Below are positions 36,144-47,304 of a stretch of DNA of 64,000 nt, in pieces. How positions within the stretch are numbered: position 1 is the stretch's first letter; every line of letters begins with the position of its first letter. This DNA is from Microvelia longipes (taxonomy: Eukaryota; Arthropoda; Insecta; Hemiptera; Veliidae), in assembly GCA_018340805.1 (NCBI GenBank), contig JACMZG010001914.1, positions 4,899,369 through 4,963,368 on the forward strand. Direction: 5' to 3'. The notes beneath the pieces were generated by a model. It ran no database searches and was not told where the DNA came from. It saw nothing but the letters and a program-made list of their open reading frames with translations. A program made the position numbers and the translations under genes.

Positions 36144-37540
36144 CTACCTTACCTCCATTCCTAAAATCATTATCTTTGACTTAGCCATATTTACTCTTAA
36201 GTTCCATAGATCACAGTACCTTCCAAAGCTTGTATCATTTTTCCTAGTATAAAGGATTATCACACAATAATACCAAGTCATCACAATATAATAAGACTCG
36301 AATATTTTCGTGTTAATATTTAAACCTCCACCTATGAATTCTATGACATTTATAAAAACTGCAAATAAATGGGCACTAAGCGGACAACCCTGTTTCAGCC
36401 CCATATTGTTTTCGAAGAAACTGAGGTTCCGTCATGCCCCCACACTGCGGATTTTGTACCTTGATACATGCTTTTTAAGCAGTTAAATAGTTTGAGTCAA
36501 ACCTAAACATCCTAACTTATAAAACAAGCCTGGTCTAAAGATTGAGTCAAAAGCTGAAGAGAAATCTACGAAAAACGCATAAATCTTTTTTTCTTCCCCT
36601 TTTTAACGATATATGGATTATTTGTGTAAGATTGTATACGTTATCTATCGCACTATACCCAGCCCTATAGCCGGCCTGACATTCATCCAGAATATTTTCT
36701 TTATTGACCCACTCCTTAAGACGATTTAAATGAGACTGGCATAAATTTTTGCCCCAACATTAATAAAGAGATACCTCTATAGTTTTTTGGATCAGTATTG
36801 TCTCCTTTCTTAAAAATTGGATATATGATGGCTTGCTTAAATGTTTCCGGTAGCGTGTTCCCACTAAATAAGTCATTATAGAAATTAAGTAACTCAGTCT
36901 TAAATTTGACCCCCGTATTTTTATAAAATTCTGCAGGTATGCGGTCAGTACCCGGTGCTTTGTTTGCTTTAAGGTCGCGTATGACTTGGTCAAGTTCTAC
37001 AATGCTAAATTTTTTATCTAAGTAATCTTTATTATAACATGGCTCTGCATACGAGAACGGTTCAGCCATTAATTGTGGATTTAAGAGTTCTTTAAAATAA
37101 TCAACCCAATCATTCATGGTTATTTTGTCAAATTTATTTGCTTGCAAACCTTTTTTAAAATTTCCCGCTAGCCGCCAAAATTCTTTAGAGTCCCTAGTTT
37201 TTCCTAATTTTGTAGCTGCCTCTGTTAAATATTCTATTTTTTTTTGTTTTTCTGTATCTTTCATAGTCATTTTTTGTTTCCACATAACTATTCTTACCCT
37301 ATCAGCTCCAGTTTTTCTAAAAAGTCCTAAGTTTGCATACATTTTAACCCTTAAATTCCAACATTTATGGTTATACCAAGGTTGCTTTTTCTTAAAATAT
37401 TTTTTATTTTTTATTTTCCCACCTCTCTCACCTTTCTCTGACGCATTTTCTATTAAACATAATAACTCCTCTATATTATTAATTGCGTTATTATTTTTAT
37501 TTTGGACCACCAAGGTGTCTAATTTTTGTTTAAAGTGCAA
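36144..37540 (-). pseudogene. LINE ORF2 reverse transcriptase
   Basis: The frame 37540-36716 (274 codons) holds a Lys-rich linker, NDWVDYFKELLNPQ, and RT blocks LKANKAPGTDRIPAEFYKN and IYPIFKKGDNTDPKNYRG. After a frameshift, GLKQGCPLSAHLF (36400) is followed, in another frame, by VLLYCDDLVLLCDN, with the catalytic YCDD at 36288-36277 (Cys where most LINEs have Ala). LWNLRVNMAKSKIMIL completes the palm. Confidence 0.85.
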
Positions 37541-37832
37541 TTCATCTTTTTCCGTCCATAATAATTTAGGTAAGGAGGGTATAATTCTTTCTTCACTTTA
37601 TTTACACCTAGACTAATTTAGAACAAGAGGAAGGTGGTCCGAAAAAGGTTTTTCCTCTCTACATGAAAGAATTTAATCATGTTAAACAAGACACAGACCA
37701 CAGCAATATCATTGGTTGATTTCCCCATAGGGCCAATAAAGTATATTCCCCTCTTCGTCACCAGCCATACGCCCATTAAGGATAACTAAACCATTATCAT
37801 CACAAAGTTTTAATAGCTCCCTACCTCTCTTA

Positions 37833-38360
37833 TTAACCATTTATCCTTGACTTTCTATCTTTAGATATATTCAGTCCAAAGTTCTCTATTAGGTCCTCAT
37901 CGATAACCTGTTCATTTCCTATTCTAACATTTAAGTCTCCTATTACTAACCAATTTTCATGATCCTTTTCACTTAACAAGCTCTCTAACATTTTATAATC
38001 ATTATCCCAGTTATTACAATTTAAATATGTTGGTACGATCATTAAGTCGTCTTTATTGCAGTTTATTTGTATTAGAAATTTATTACTAATATTTTTTAAA
38101 CTCAAAATATTTACTTGCCTTTTCTTATACCTAAAAACAACCCCCGCTCGCTCTCCCAAACATACTTATTTTTTTAGCCGGTATCCATGTAAATTAAAAT
38201 CCATAAAGAAATCGTCGTAAATATTTACCTGCTCAGCTTCAACGAAATTTCATAAAATAAAAATACATCCATTTGATTCAAATAATTAATAAAATCCTCA
38301 TCTAAGATTTTCTTGCCAGCCCATATATATTTATAAGATACTAAATTGAAAAATGCTCTT
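37833..38360 (-). pseudogene. LINE ORF2 endonuclease domain
   Basis: The long frame (38159-37833) reads GERAGVVFRYKKRQVNILSL, then IVPTYLNC, then WLVIGDLNVRIGNEQ, the Asn- and Asp-containing motif of APE-type endonucleases. Upstream pieces resembling NYLNQMDVFLFYE and the FMDFNLHGYRL segment are in other frames. Short frameshifts interrupt it. Confidence 0.75.
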
Positions 38361-38499
38361 CGTATTTTTTAAAATTTTTATAGTTTGTGGACTTTTTTTC
38401 TTTTCTTTTTGGTGACCAGGAGATAAGTGTTTTCATGTTTCCTTTCTCTTTCTTTTTAGCATCATCTTTCTGTTTCTTTTTTCGTCCTCTTTCAGCAGT

Positions 38500-39270
38500 T
38501 TCTCTATGATATCCTTGACATTAAACAGTTAATACTTCTATTTGGGGCACACCATCAGATTCATTAGTATAATTCCTACTCCTTCACACCACTCAAACTT
38601 CACCCCTCCTATCAACATAAAGTCTTGTCTCACTTGGATTTTAATGCTTTTGTTTGCATTTAATACGTTTCTTCTCACTGCGAACATTTATTTCTGCGAT
38701 ATCGATAAAGAGGAGAAAAAGTCTCTATTAATAAAGAAGGAGGTTTCCTTTCAGCATATTAGATTTATTTAAAAATAAGTTCTAAAATCTTCATCCCGCG
38801 GGATATGAGCGATTATAAGTCTTTGTGTGTTATTTAACAGATGAGCCCTATTAATAAACACATCCTCCTTGATAAGCAAAGTATCCTTGCAAAAGTTTAT
38901 TATAGCGTCTTTACATGATATATTGCTACCTAGACTTATACCTCCAAACACTAAGTTGTTTCTTCTCGATCTATTGACTATATCTTCAGTTGCCTCTCAT
39001 TTTATTCAGTTCAACACCCTCAATTGTTCATTATTTTCCTTACACCACTAATATCCGATTTTAAGTCCTTTACGTCCTCTTTAGTTGCTAGTCCAGCATT
39101 TTTTATGGAAAGAAGTCATTAACTTTTGCAACTCTTCTCATGGACATATTACCTACTACTTTAGCCATGGTCTTTTGGATTTTTTCTTGTGGGCTATTTC
39201 CAGAGGAGGTAGAGGTAGAGGTAGGGCTACGTTCACGTTTTCTTTCTTGTCCTGTTTGGTTATTTGACAT
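38500..39270 (-). pseudogene. LINE ORF1 (coiled coil plus RRM-like)
   Basis: The ATG at 39270 opens 55 codons (MSNNQTGQERKRERS, then a Ser/Thr-rich segment, then KTMAKVVGNMSMRR) to a stop at 39103. The next segment (about 39080-38990) reads KEDVKDLKSDISGVRKIM, a likely coiled coil. Then come NRSRRNNLVFGGISLG and an RRM-like stretch with FCKDTLLIKEDVFINRAHLL and RLIIAHI (38951-38769). SRRNNL(V)F.G is the usual ORF1 junction motif of Jockey/CR1-type LINEs. Confidence 0.75.
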
Positions 39271-39345
39271 GTAGTGGGGAGTGATATCAATATCAATGAA
39301 CTAGTAATCAATCGACCGCGGTTATTTATGATCTTATCTATCAAT

Positions 39346-40059
39346 CTGTGTGGCTATAAGCCTACGTTTTACCTGTACCACGATTAAAACTACGCGCGGA
39401 CTACGTCACCTCAAGTGACCCGCGATGTCCTTCAACTGAATTTGTTAACGCCTTCTTTATTATTAAAGAATTTCGTGAATAAAAATCGGCTTTGAAGTTT
39501 ATATTTAAATGGTTAAATATTCGCACTTCCACTGCACTAAAACGCACTAAATTTCAGAAATTGCAAGTAAATGAACAAATAGAAACATTTACAACTTTTC
39601 AAAGCAGTATGTAGAATATTAACTATCAAAACAATGAAATATGACGGAGCCGAAGTGACACGTGTCGTGGCTCGAGCCGAACTCCACGAGCCGAATACAT
39701 AATAAACACGCAAAAAACAAAAGCTTCCCAAAAATAAATATAATCAGAATTAAAAAGATAAAAGTAAAATAATTAAAATTTTATATTAGACAATAAGACA
39801 ATAATATTAATTAAAAATTTAATATTAATATGCATGGTATATAGAAATTTAATAATGAACAAAATGATATTTATTGTAAGCTAAAATAGATATGTTAGTA
39901 TATAAAATTTATATTTATAGTTTATTTTATTACGTAATATCTTATTTAATTAGTTTTGTATGCTATGAATTATGTTATAGTTAAGAAGTATTTAGAATTG
40001 TTTTGTGTTAAATAGTTAGTTATTGGAAAAGTATTGCATGCGAAGTTTGTAAGTAACTC
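39346..40059. other. Intergenic, nothing recognised
   Basis: AT-rich. Near 39640-39690 lies a GC-richer patch with CACGTGTCGTGGCTCGAGCC. No gene is visible. Confidence 0.4.
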
Positions 40060-40400
40060 TACCCCCCAAAAGGGGAGCCTCGGCTATAGCCGAATAAAAA
40101 CTGTTAAACCGAAATAAGTTATAAATTGTGTGTATGTTTCTAAATTTTGTATTCAGTTTTAATAAAGGCTTATTTATTTATTTATAAGGTGGAGAAGAAA
40201 GTTTTACAGCTCAAGGCCAAGTTTTCACATAAGGCGAAGCTGCAGGTGAAAACTTCATTATATCCCGAGCCCGTAAGGCCGAGGGAGGTAAACAAGTTAG
40301 CTCCCGAGGCTTTGCCGAGGTAGATAACTAAAATTGACTCCTGAGGCCTAGCCGAGGGAGATAATACGAGAGCTGAAATTCTTCGATCCCTGCCGTGTAT
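40060..40400 (+). repeat. LINE-type 3' end and GCCGAGG repeat
   Basis: AATAAAGGCTTATTTATTTA (about 40162-40181) is the same ending seen at 11550-11577. Beyond it 40260-40390 carries CCGAGGCTTTGCCGAGG and GCTGAAATTCTTCGATCCC, related to the right edge of the minisatellite at 45365-46170. Confidence 0.55.
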
Positions 40401-41210
40401 TTAATTTTACCTAGGACTTATTTGTTGATGATGATGAGAATGAGAAGTTACAATTTGAAGGGTTTTTAATAACGATTGTAGGTAGGGGTTTTTTTGTACA
40501 CATTTTTTTTTCATTCCTTACATTATTTAGAATTTGTTCTGTGACTTTGATTTTATTCGGTATAGATGACTCTATATAGCCACTGCACTCTATTTACGCC
40601 CCTAGGAACGATTCTTTTACCACGCATTAGCTTTTGGTAAGATTTCATGACTTCTTGTACAGCTCCTAATAGTTGAACGACTGTTTAATGTAATGGCAAA
40701 CAAGCAGTAAAAGGTAAAGCTAAATAATTTAATATTCCGTCAGCTTAAACAGAAATATTAAATTCTCCAGCAATTTTAAGCCTTTGGAAGTAAGTCTTGT
40801 TCCATGGTTAGCAGCTTCTTTAATTAAAAAATATTTACAATTTTTATTACATCCTTTTACAAGCAATTCAGTAAAAATGAGATTATTTTAACCAAAATTT
40901 TGAAGATTTAAAAATGTTTAAAACAATAAATACTTGATGCATTTTTCGTTGCTCAGTAAGACTTGGTGACTTCTTATTCCGTCGTAATTCAAAATCACTT
41001 ATTTTACGACTCTACTTAAAATCATAAAAACCGTATTTAGTCTGCAGTTTGTCAAGTGTGCTGTGATTACGATACAAAGTAGCTCGTAAACACATTATTA
41101 CGATTTCGCCTGGGTTTGATGATATTTTTGTAGCTTCAATTTCTGTAATAGGATTATTATGAATTATTGAAAATTTAAATTTGTCTGGATTGTTTTTAAT
41201 ATACCGGGTG
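40401..41210. other. Intergenic, nothing recognised
   Basis: AT-rich sequence, without a supported gene; an open frame at 41012-41233 on the minus strand matches nothing I know. Confidence 0.4.
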
Positions 41211-41704
41211 GAGCATTTTAGGTGCACCAGCAATAAATCTTAAAAAATCGGGTACGGGGTACCTCAGAACTTTTCCTCATCCTTCATGTTTCGGACTCGC
41301 TTCGCTTGTCCTCAGAATATACAATTCGCCAAATTTATACAGCGGCATGTCTTCGGACTCGCTTCGCTCGCCCTCGGATTGTAAATGCATCCGTTTTATC
41401 CTCAGCGGTCGCCTATACATCACTGACCACGCTCAGGACAGCTTAACTTTTACGATCCAACAAAAATCATAGATATACTTATTGTATTGGAGCCAGACTT
41501 AGTATGCTTATTTATTACGTAAAAGTATATAGTTGAACCAAATTCTAACTCAATTAGATTTTTCCCGATTTTTACAATTAAAAATTTTACCCAAGTCATT
41601 CAATAAAATTTGAACTAATGCTGATAATGAGATGAAACTTAGCACATAGCCATGTCTAATACATGGCTACAAGCGTGCTAAATCTCTTAACTAAACTAGT
41701 TTTT

Positions 41705-41992
41705 ATGGGTGAAAGAAAAGAGTCTTTCCACAAAAATATTTTATTGGCAAAGTGAGTGCCATGTAAGACGAGTCTTACACGGCTCACCGAGGTTATACCA
41801 CCTAAGAAGATGAAGTTGTTATTTGTAGTTTTTTAATGTTATTTGTGTCATGGTTTGTTAATTTCATCTTTACTATAAGGCACTGATGATGGCCTCATGC
41901 TAGACTGAAAGCGCTTTGCCAATAAAATATTTTTGTGGAGAAACTCTTTTCTTTCACCCATAATGAACAACTCCACTGGTGCTCAATTTCAT
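41705..41992 (+). mobile_element. 288-bp retroposed-looking element with a minimal hammerhead and 48-bp inverted repeats
   Basis: The 14-mer CTAAACTAGTTTTT occurs on both sides exactly (41691-41704 and 41993-42006), a target duplication of retroposon length. Inverted repeats pair 41705-41752 with 41914-41961 (ATGGGTGAAAGAAAAGAG, with an exact complement apart from a few differences). A hammerhead motif lies at 41879-41920, next to the right arm. It is noncoding. The combination suggests a non-autonomous relative of Penelope-like elements. Confidence 0.7.
41879..41920 (+). ncRNA. Minimal type I-like hammerhead ribozyme
   Basis: Helix I GGCA (41879-41882) pairs with TGCC (41917-41920). CTGATGA (41883-41889) is followed by one unpaired T, helix II GGCCT/AGACT with one mismatch around CATGCT, then GAA, then the palindrome AGCGCT (41910-41915) and T. 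A palindromic helix III is the mark of the small Penelope-associated hammerheads that act as dimers. All core positions that I can check are kept. Confidence 0.55.
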
Positions 41993-42030
41993 CTAAACTA
42001 GTTTTTGTTGATGATACCTTTCAACTAAAC

Positions 42031-42582
42031 CATTTTTAGCAAATAGTTATTTCGTTTATTTAGTAGGCTTAAAAATATACTTCCCATATCGCGCCCTTAT
42101 TTAACCACTTACTAAGTTGATTCTTTATTCAATGTGCGCAATTCTTTACAGAAAACAAGTAGCGTCATATATAGTAAATTTTTGCGTTTTTTAAAAGATA
42201 AAAGTCAATTAGAACAGCAATTTTGGGGCTGACATCCTTAGTTACCAAATTTTTCAAAAATCGACCAATCAAGAAATTATTTTTTGTTTAAATTATTTAT
42301 ATTCATTTGAATATGATCATCTACTGGATCGTTTATTAATGTAGGTACTGCTATCTCTTAGATCTGGTTGAATCTACCATTCATTAATGAATTTCAGTCT
42401 TGATGATTTGATTGATCATAATTAATATCCCTAATTACATTTAAGCGATTTACAGGGATCATTTTATGATGTAATCTCGAGCTTGCAAAAGTATAATTTT
42501 CTCTTCCAAATAAATACGTATCGCTATTACTAGTTATGTATCCTACTTATTTAGGGAAAATGATGTTTGATTGAAACTCATT
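42031..42582. other. 3' flank of the CGRRF1-like gene
   Basis: AT-rich. TTTATT at 42332-42337 is AATAAA on the minus strand, 245 bp past the stop codon of the RING gene, and could be its polyadenylation signal. Confidence 0.35.
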
Positions 42583-43365
42583 TTACGACCATGCATTAAG
42601 TATCGATTTGAATTTGGAGAAATAATTCGCTTCTTGGTTCTCATTTGATATGCAAAAGTAGGACTGTATGTTCTCGCGACAGAGGGGGCAGGTCGCCATA
42701 GAAAGGAAACATGATTGACAAAGGCAAGCATGTCTACAAGGGAGAAGAACACGAGAAACATGTTTATCGTAGCAAACAACACACGAATCACCTGATCCAT
42801 CGCTCGGGTAGCTCGACGCAAATAATTGATGAAGAGACGTCAACCTTCCGGAAGCTAATTTTAGAGACTGATGTGCGATGCGTGCATCAGACGAGTGCAA
42901 ACCCAGCTCTATGATGGTTATCAAACCACGAATATCATTGACGCCTAATGAATTACTCAAATCTTGAAGAATGATCAAAACTGGAAGAGACCAACTTTCT
43001 GGCAAACTTCTTAGATCGATTCTGAAAATCCGTTCACCTTGATATACTGCCGACGTTTTAAAGCAAGGCACATTCTTCAATACTTCAACCCCGTTCCAAT
43101 ATTCGTTGATGACTCGATCATACTCACATTTTTCAATCCACCAACAAATCTCGACTCTGGATAGGACAGAAGACTTAATGACCGCGTTCACATGATAGCC
43201 TATTTTTAATTCGACTGAGAATGGTATTTTGATTTTAACCATTTCTTTTAGACGTTTTGAGTTTTTTCTACGAAATTTAATATAATTTTTAAATTTTAGA
43301 AAGTAATAAAATAGTAGTGATGATATAAGTAACAATCCGAAGGCCCTAATTATCAAATTGATCAT
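42583..43365 (-). CDS. CGRRF1: CGRRF1-like RING-finger E3 ubiquitin ligase
   Basis: An uninterrupted frame of 260 codons begins at 43365, just after an in-frame stop (43369-43371), and ends TAA at 42583. Residues 4-24 form one membrane segment near the N-terminus. Residues 45-185 match the body of CGRRF1, with SLPVLIILQDLSNSL and SLKLASGRLTSLHQLF resembling the vertebrate protein. The C-terminus is a C3HC4 RING: Cys195, Cys198, Cys210, His212, Cys216, Cys219, Cys226, Cys229, with LLPCRHACLCQSC closely matching the family. Vertebrate CGRRF1 is about 330 residues and multi-exonic; this gene is shorter and has no intron, so it may be a retrocopy, but every zinc ligand is kept. Expected role: membrane-anchored E3 ligase. 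Confidence 0.85.
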   Translation of the reverse strand: MINLIIRAFGLLLISSLLFYYFLKFKNYIKFRRKNSKRLKEMVKIKIPFSVELKIGYHVNAVIKSSVLSRVEICWWIEKCEYDRVINEYWNGVEVLKNVPCFKTSAVYQGERIFRIDLRSLPESWSLPVLIILQDLSNSLGVNDIRGLITIIELGLHSSDARIAHQSLKLASGRLTSLHQLFASSYPSDGSGDSCVVCYDKHVSRVLLPCRHACLCQSCFLSMATCPLCRENIQSYFCISNENQEANYFSKFKSILNAWS

Positions 43366-43507
43366 TATTTAGATAGTTCTTTCTTATTTTCATTTTTCCT
43401 ATTTCGGTTGTTTTAGATTGTATTTCACTTTAAGCGTTCATTACAATTGACAGTGACAAAAGGGGGGGGGGCAATAATATCAACAAGAGTATATATTTTT
43501 ACTATAG

Positions 43508-43625
43508 TACGACCACGGCTAAAATCAGTTGACAGCGCCGGAAAATAGTGTTGAGGAATCAATAAGGTTGGCCTGATTTGAAACTGAGGGCGTGGTTTAA
43601 CAAACCTCATAGCCTCCCTCATTAA
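43508..43625. mobile_element. MITE family B, 5' fragment
   Basis: TACGACCACGGCTAAAATCA and TGTTGAGGAATCAATAAGGT match the left arm of the element at 12471; the body follows to GCCTCCCTC, after which the sequence diverges. Confidence 0.75.
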
Positions 43626-44385
43626 GCCGGTGGTTCTGAGCCTGTATGATATCATGTACTCGTAAAAGACCACTAACTCAAAATGGATCTGGGCTTAGAC
43701 ATCTTTTAGGACCCTTAACATTACCTTTTATAAAATAAATATGTACATGTTACTGCCTCATAGATTTTAGAGCAGATGTTATTCTAATTAAAGCTGTCGA
43801 TAATTCCAAGCTAATTCCAAGCTAATGAAGTTTATAAGGTTACAAGATGTTAGGTTATAGTCTGGCATTGACGACATTGCAGGAATGACGACCGCCTATA
43901 CTGTTTAGTGCAATGACATCACATGTCATTCATAAAGTCAGGTTATAACCTCCGAATGCATTTGGTTTGTTTACATGGAATTGAATCACCTTATACATTT
44001 CTGACATCTAGAGAATTATAATTTCTAACACATTGAGGCTGTAAATTGATATGCTTTATCAATTTATTATTGTTTCACTTCGCTCATTAATAAGTTCCTA
44101 AAGGGGTAAAATCATTCTTGACAGCTTTTTTTTAACTTTATTGATTATTGTCTACAATAAATGTATTTGACATAGTGCTCATGCTGGTTAAAACTACTTG
44201 GCAGATTTGATAGGAGGTATCAGATAATATATGTTTTACTTACAAAGCAAACATATGCTTGCCATATGTTTGCCAAGCATATTCTTGGCAATGAATTTGA
44301 TGGCGGTAAGAGAGCACAGCTCGTCTCTGGTAAAGACATCACCTTGAATACTTACGGAATTTTAATTCAAGGATCCGACTGAGTT
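43626..44385. other. Intergenic, nothing recognised
   Basis: A small hairpin (AAACATATGCTTGCCATATGTTT region, arms of about 9 bp) lies near 44245-44270. No gene is visible. Confidence 0.4.
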
Positions 44386-44607
44386 CAGGCTCTGTCGGCG
44401 CCCTGATGAGTTAAACGTAACGAAACAGACCCGGACTTGATCTAATGTCGAGCCATCAATGCTGACGAATGTCGAAAGACGGAACAGTTCCCAGATGTAT
44501 AGCATTGCATTTTGCTTGTTTCATTTCCTAGGTGTCTCTCGCATAGCTATATTATGTTAACTATTCATGGTTTTTGCAAAACTCGGTAGTATCAAATGAT
44601 TAATATT
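44386..44607 (+). mobile_element. Hammerhead-bearing repeat, partial copy
   Basis: Corresponds to 58590-58875 but with only the right half: the hammerhead, GTCGAGCCATCAATG, then GCATTGCATTTTGCTTG and GGTGTCTCTCGCA, then AAAACTCGGTAGTATCAAAT. The left inverted repeat is missing. Confidence 0.7.
44391..44429 (+). ncRNA. Type III-like hammerhead ribozyme, copy 1
   Basis: Helix III is TCTGT (44391-44395) with ACAGA (44425-44429). The predicted cleavage C is 44396, completing GTC. Helix I is the palindrome GGCGCC (44397-44402), which cannot fold alone with a proper loop and may pair between two RNAs. CTGATGA is 44403-44409. Helix II is GTTA/TAAC around AACG (44410-44421), then GAA. Every conserved core base is present. 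Confidence 0.7.
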
Positions 44608-45364
44608 CAGCTATATGAGATGGAAATTAAATAATGACTCGGGAATCTTGAAAAGGAACATAAATATCAAGTAAACTATAAGTTGTTGCCAACTTGCTAC
44701 AAACTTCTTTGGTAAAAATAAGTACTACACCGGACCTTAATTGAAAGTTTCCGAGCTGTCATATTTATTTTGCATTTTATTTAAAAGAAAATTATGAATA
44801 TACTTGAAACGAGAATAACTTTGAAGCACCCCCGCAACGTTATAACTCTTTCTCTCTTATTAATCTTAAAGAATAATCTATCCTTATTGGAGTTAGAAAG
44901 GCTGGAGAGGTGGGGGATCCAAGGAAAGATCCTGCGTCGGCAAAAGATCAAAGGATCACCGCCCACCTGGGTGGTACTAATTATGAATGACTCCAACACT
45001 GTTAAGAAACAGATAGTCGCACGCCCTCCCTATCCTTTTTTTGTGTCACAAAAAAGAACTTTTTATAGCGAAAAGTCCTGATCCTTTCTGACACATATAT
45101 CAGAATTTCTATAAGGATCACGATGCGCTACTTTTTTATTATTTTTTTTAAAATGGTAAAAATCAGGTGTTAACATGCTGTCATGTTTCCTCGAGGCAAT
45201 TCTTCAACATGCTCTTTAATTTATTGAGTGATTTAATGATTTCCATGAATCCTCTTTCTTTAATTATAGTTTTTAAATACATAAATGCTTATTGATTAAG
45301 CCGTAATTTACTGTGTACATGCCATAAAAGATTAATAAAATTGTATAGCGTAATTTTAAGTTTC
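44608..45364. other. Intergenic, nothing recognised
   Basis: An open frame on the plus strand (44794-45081) has no family match or supporting signals. Confidence 0.35.
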
Positions 45365-46170
45365 TTTGACGAAGAAGGACAGAGTTTCTTCTCCTCGGAA
45401 TAGCAGATATAAATTTCCTTCTAAAGCAAACCCGGAGAAGGAAACTTTATTAGGACCGAGGATTGTCGAGGTAATTTCTTTCTAAGGAAAAGCTGGAGGA
45501 GGAACCTTTATTAGGACCCGAGGATTGTCGAGGTAAATTTTTTCTAAGGAAAAGCTGGAGGAGGAAACTTTATTACGTTCCCGAGGATTGTCGAGGTAAT
45601 TTCTTTCTAAGGAAAGCTGGAGAGGAAACTTTATTAGTCCGGAAAACCCGGAAGAGTTTTGAGGTAAATTTCTTTCTAAAGGAAAACCTGGAGGAGGAAA
45701 CTTTATTAGGTCCCGAGGATTGTTGAGGTAAATTTCTTTCTAAGGAAAAGCTGGAGGAGGAAACTTTATCACGTTCCCGAGGATTGGCGAGGTAAATTTC
45801 TTTCTAAGGAAAACGGAGGAAACTTATAGGTTCCAGGATTGGCGAGGTAAATTTCTTTCTAAGGAACCCGGAGGAGGAAACTTTATTAGGTCCCCAGGAA
45901 TGTCGAGGTAAATTTCTTTCTAAGGAAACCCTGGAGGAGGAAACTTTATTAGGTCCCGAGGATTGTCGAGGTAAATTTCTTTCTAAGGAAACCCGGGAAG
46001 GAAACTTTATTAGGTCCCGAGGATTGTAGTAAATTTCTTTCTAAGGCAAGGATGAAGGAGGAAACTTTATTAGGTTTTAAAGATTGCAGAGGTAAATTTT
46101 CTTCTAAGACAAAGCCGAAGAGGGAAAGTCCATTAGGTCCCGAGGATTACCAAAGTCAGTTTCACCAAAG
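45365..46170. repeat. Minisatellite, about 59-bp unit
   Basis: Around 13 copies containing GGAGGAAACTTTATTAGGTC and CGAGGATTGTCGAGGTAAAT. The right edge (46200-46270) resembles 40300-40390, suggesting that one unit of that dispersed repeat was amplified. Confidence 0.95.
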
Positions 46171-47304
46171 ACAAAGCTAAAGGAGGAAACTACAATGTTT
46201 AGGTAGTTGCTAAAATGTTTGCTCCCTAGGCTCTGCCAAAACAGATAATGAAATAGCTGAAATTTTCCATTCTTATCGCACATTAAATTATATGTACGAG
46301 TTGTCAACTGATACAAACTGCTGTTATAGAAACAAATAACATAATTTTAATATTCAGTAAAACCTGTGAATCTAAGGCGCTGACCTCGCTTGAAGCTGCC
46401 TAATTTTTATGATCCGACAAAACTCGTATACCGTAGTATGCCAGTCTACGGTATAGGGCCCTTAAAAGCCCAAGTAAAATAAATAGGGGCCTTAATACCC
46501 TAGATTTAAAAACGTTTGTTTCTAGGAGATCTTTAGGCCCTACCTTAGAGTATTGGACCCCTTTTACTTTGGAGTTATGAATATATTACATAATTATAGT
46601 GAATACATATTTGTATTCAAATATGTATTCATATTTGAATATAGTGTGTAAAGTTAGACACTATAACTTTAAAAATATTTATTATGTTGATATTTTTTAT
46701 AAGTTGGCTGAGGAGCCCAAGGAGGGCTGCCGCCCTTGTCCTCAATGGCCAGTTTGCCCATGTACACATAAACACACACACACACACATGCAGACAGATA
46801 ATTTTGTAAAAACTTGTTAAAAGGTCTGAAACTGATAATTCAAATAAAATCCCGGATTTGATTTTTCAAACAATACTTTTCCCAAATACCTACTAATACA
46901 TGAGGAAAAGTAAAAATGTCAAATCATTAGTAGTTCAAAGAGTACCATTCACCAGGGTACAGTCTATCTTTAGCAACAGCATAGCCTAGGTAAAAGAAAT
47001 GCAAAACATGTTTACGAAGTAGGAAAATCAAGAAGAACGCATGGGTTAAAAAGGGCTGAGGGGTATCATTAAACTAAAGCTAAATATATAATTGAAAGGC
47101 TGGTTCTACTCCAGTATGCATCTGCTACGCTCTACCGGAGATAATCATAACCATAAGTCATGCCTATATGCAAGCGTTACTTACACCATTATATGGTCTA
47201 TTAGTCATGTAAGTCTTGTTAGCTGTTTTGATTAATTAATTAATTCTTTAATGATAATTAGTTTGTTTGGGAGATTTTATGGATTTTAATCGGTTTTATT
47301 TAGA
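46171..47304. other. Intergenic with repeat fragments
   Basis: 46440-46570 is a fragment of hAT-like family D (GGCCCTTAAAAGCCCAAGT). A palindrome occurs at about 46614-46640 (ATTCAAATATG arms), and a (CA)n tract at 46770-46790. No gene is recognised. Confidence 0.45.

Larger units (their letters stand above)
35330..39270 (-). mobile_element. Nearly full-length two-ORF LINE (Jockey/CR1-group-like)
   Basis: On the minus strand a 5' region (to about 39345) is followed by ORF1 with a coiled-coil/RRM-like protein (39270 to about 38500), then ORF2 with endonuclease, reverse transcriptase and a C-terminal Cys-rich part (about 38400-35330). The coding content is recognisable nearly end to end and is broken mainly by small frameshifts, so the insertion is fairly young or the reading is marred by homopolymer errors. 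The clade is not assigned. Confidence 0.85.
41211..42030 (-). repeat. Dispersed repeat family C, host of a later insertion
   Basis: Contains GGACTCGCTTCGCTTGTCC, GACCACGCTCAG, then ATCCAACAAAAATCAT and GATGAAACTTAGCACATA, all also present in order at 47320-47790. The hammerhead-bearing element at 41705-41992 is inserted in it. Confidence 0.65.

Noticed and set aside
37116..37616. 166-codon plus-strand frame
   Set aside because: Antisense of the LINE ORF2 linker; Phe/Ser-rich because the sense strand is Lys-rich.
42711..42914. Plus-strand frame in the RING gene
   Set aside because: Antisense shadow of the CGRRF1-like coding sequence.
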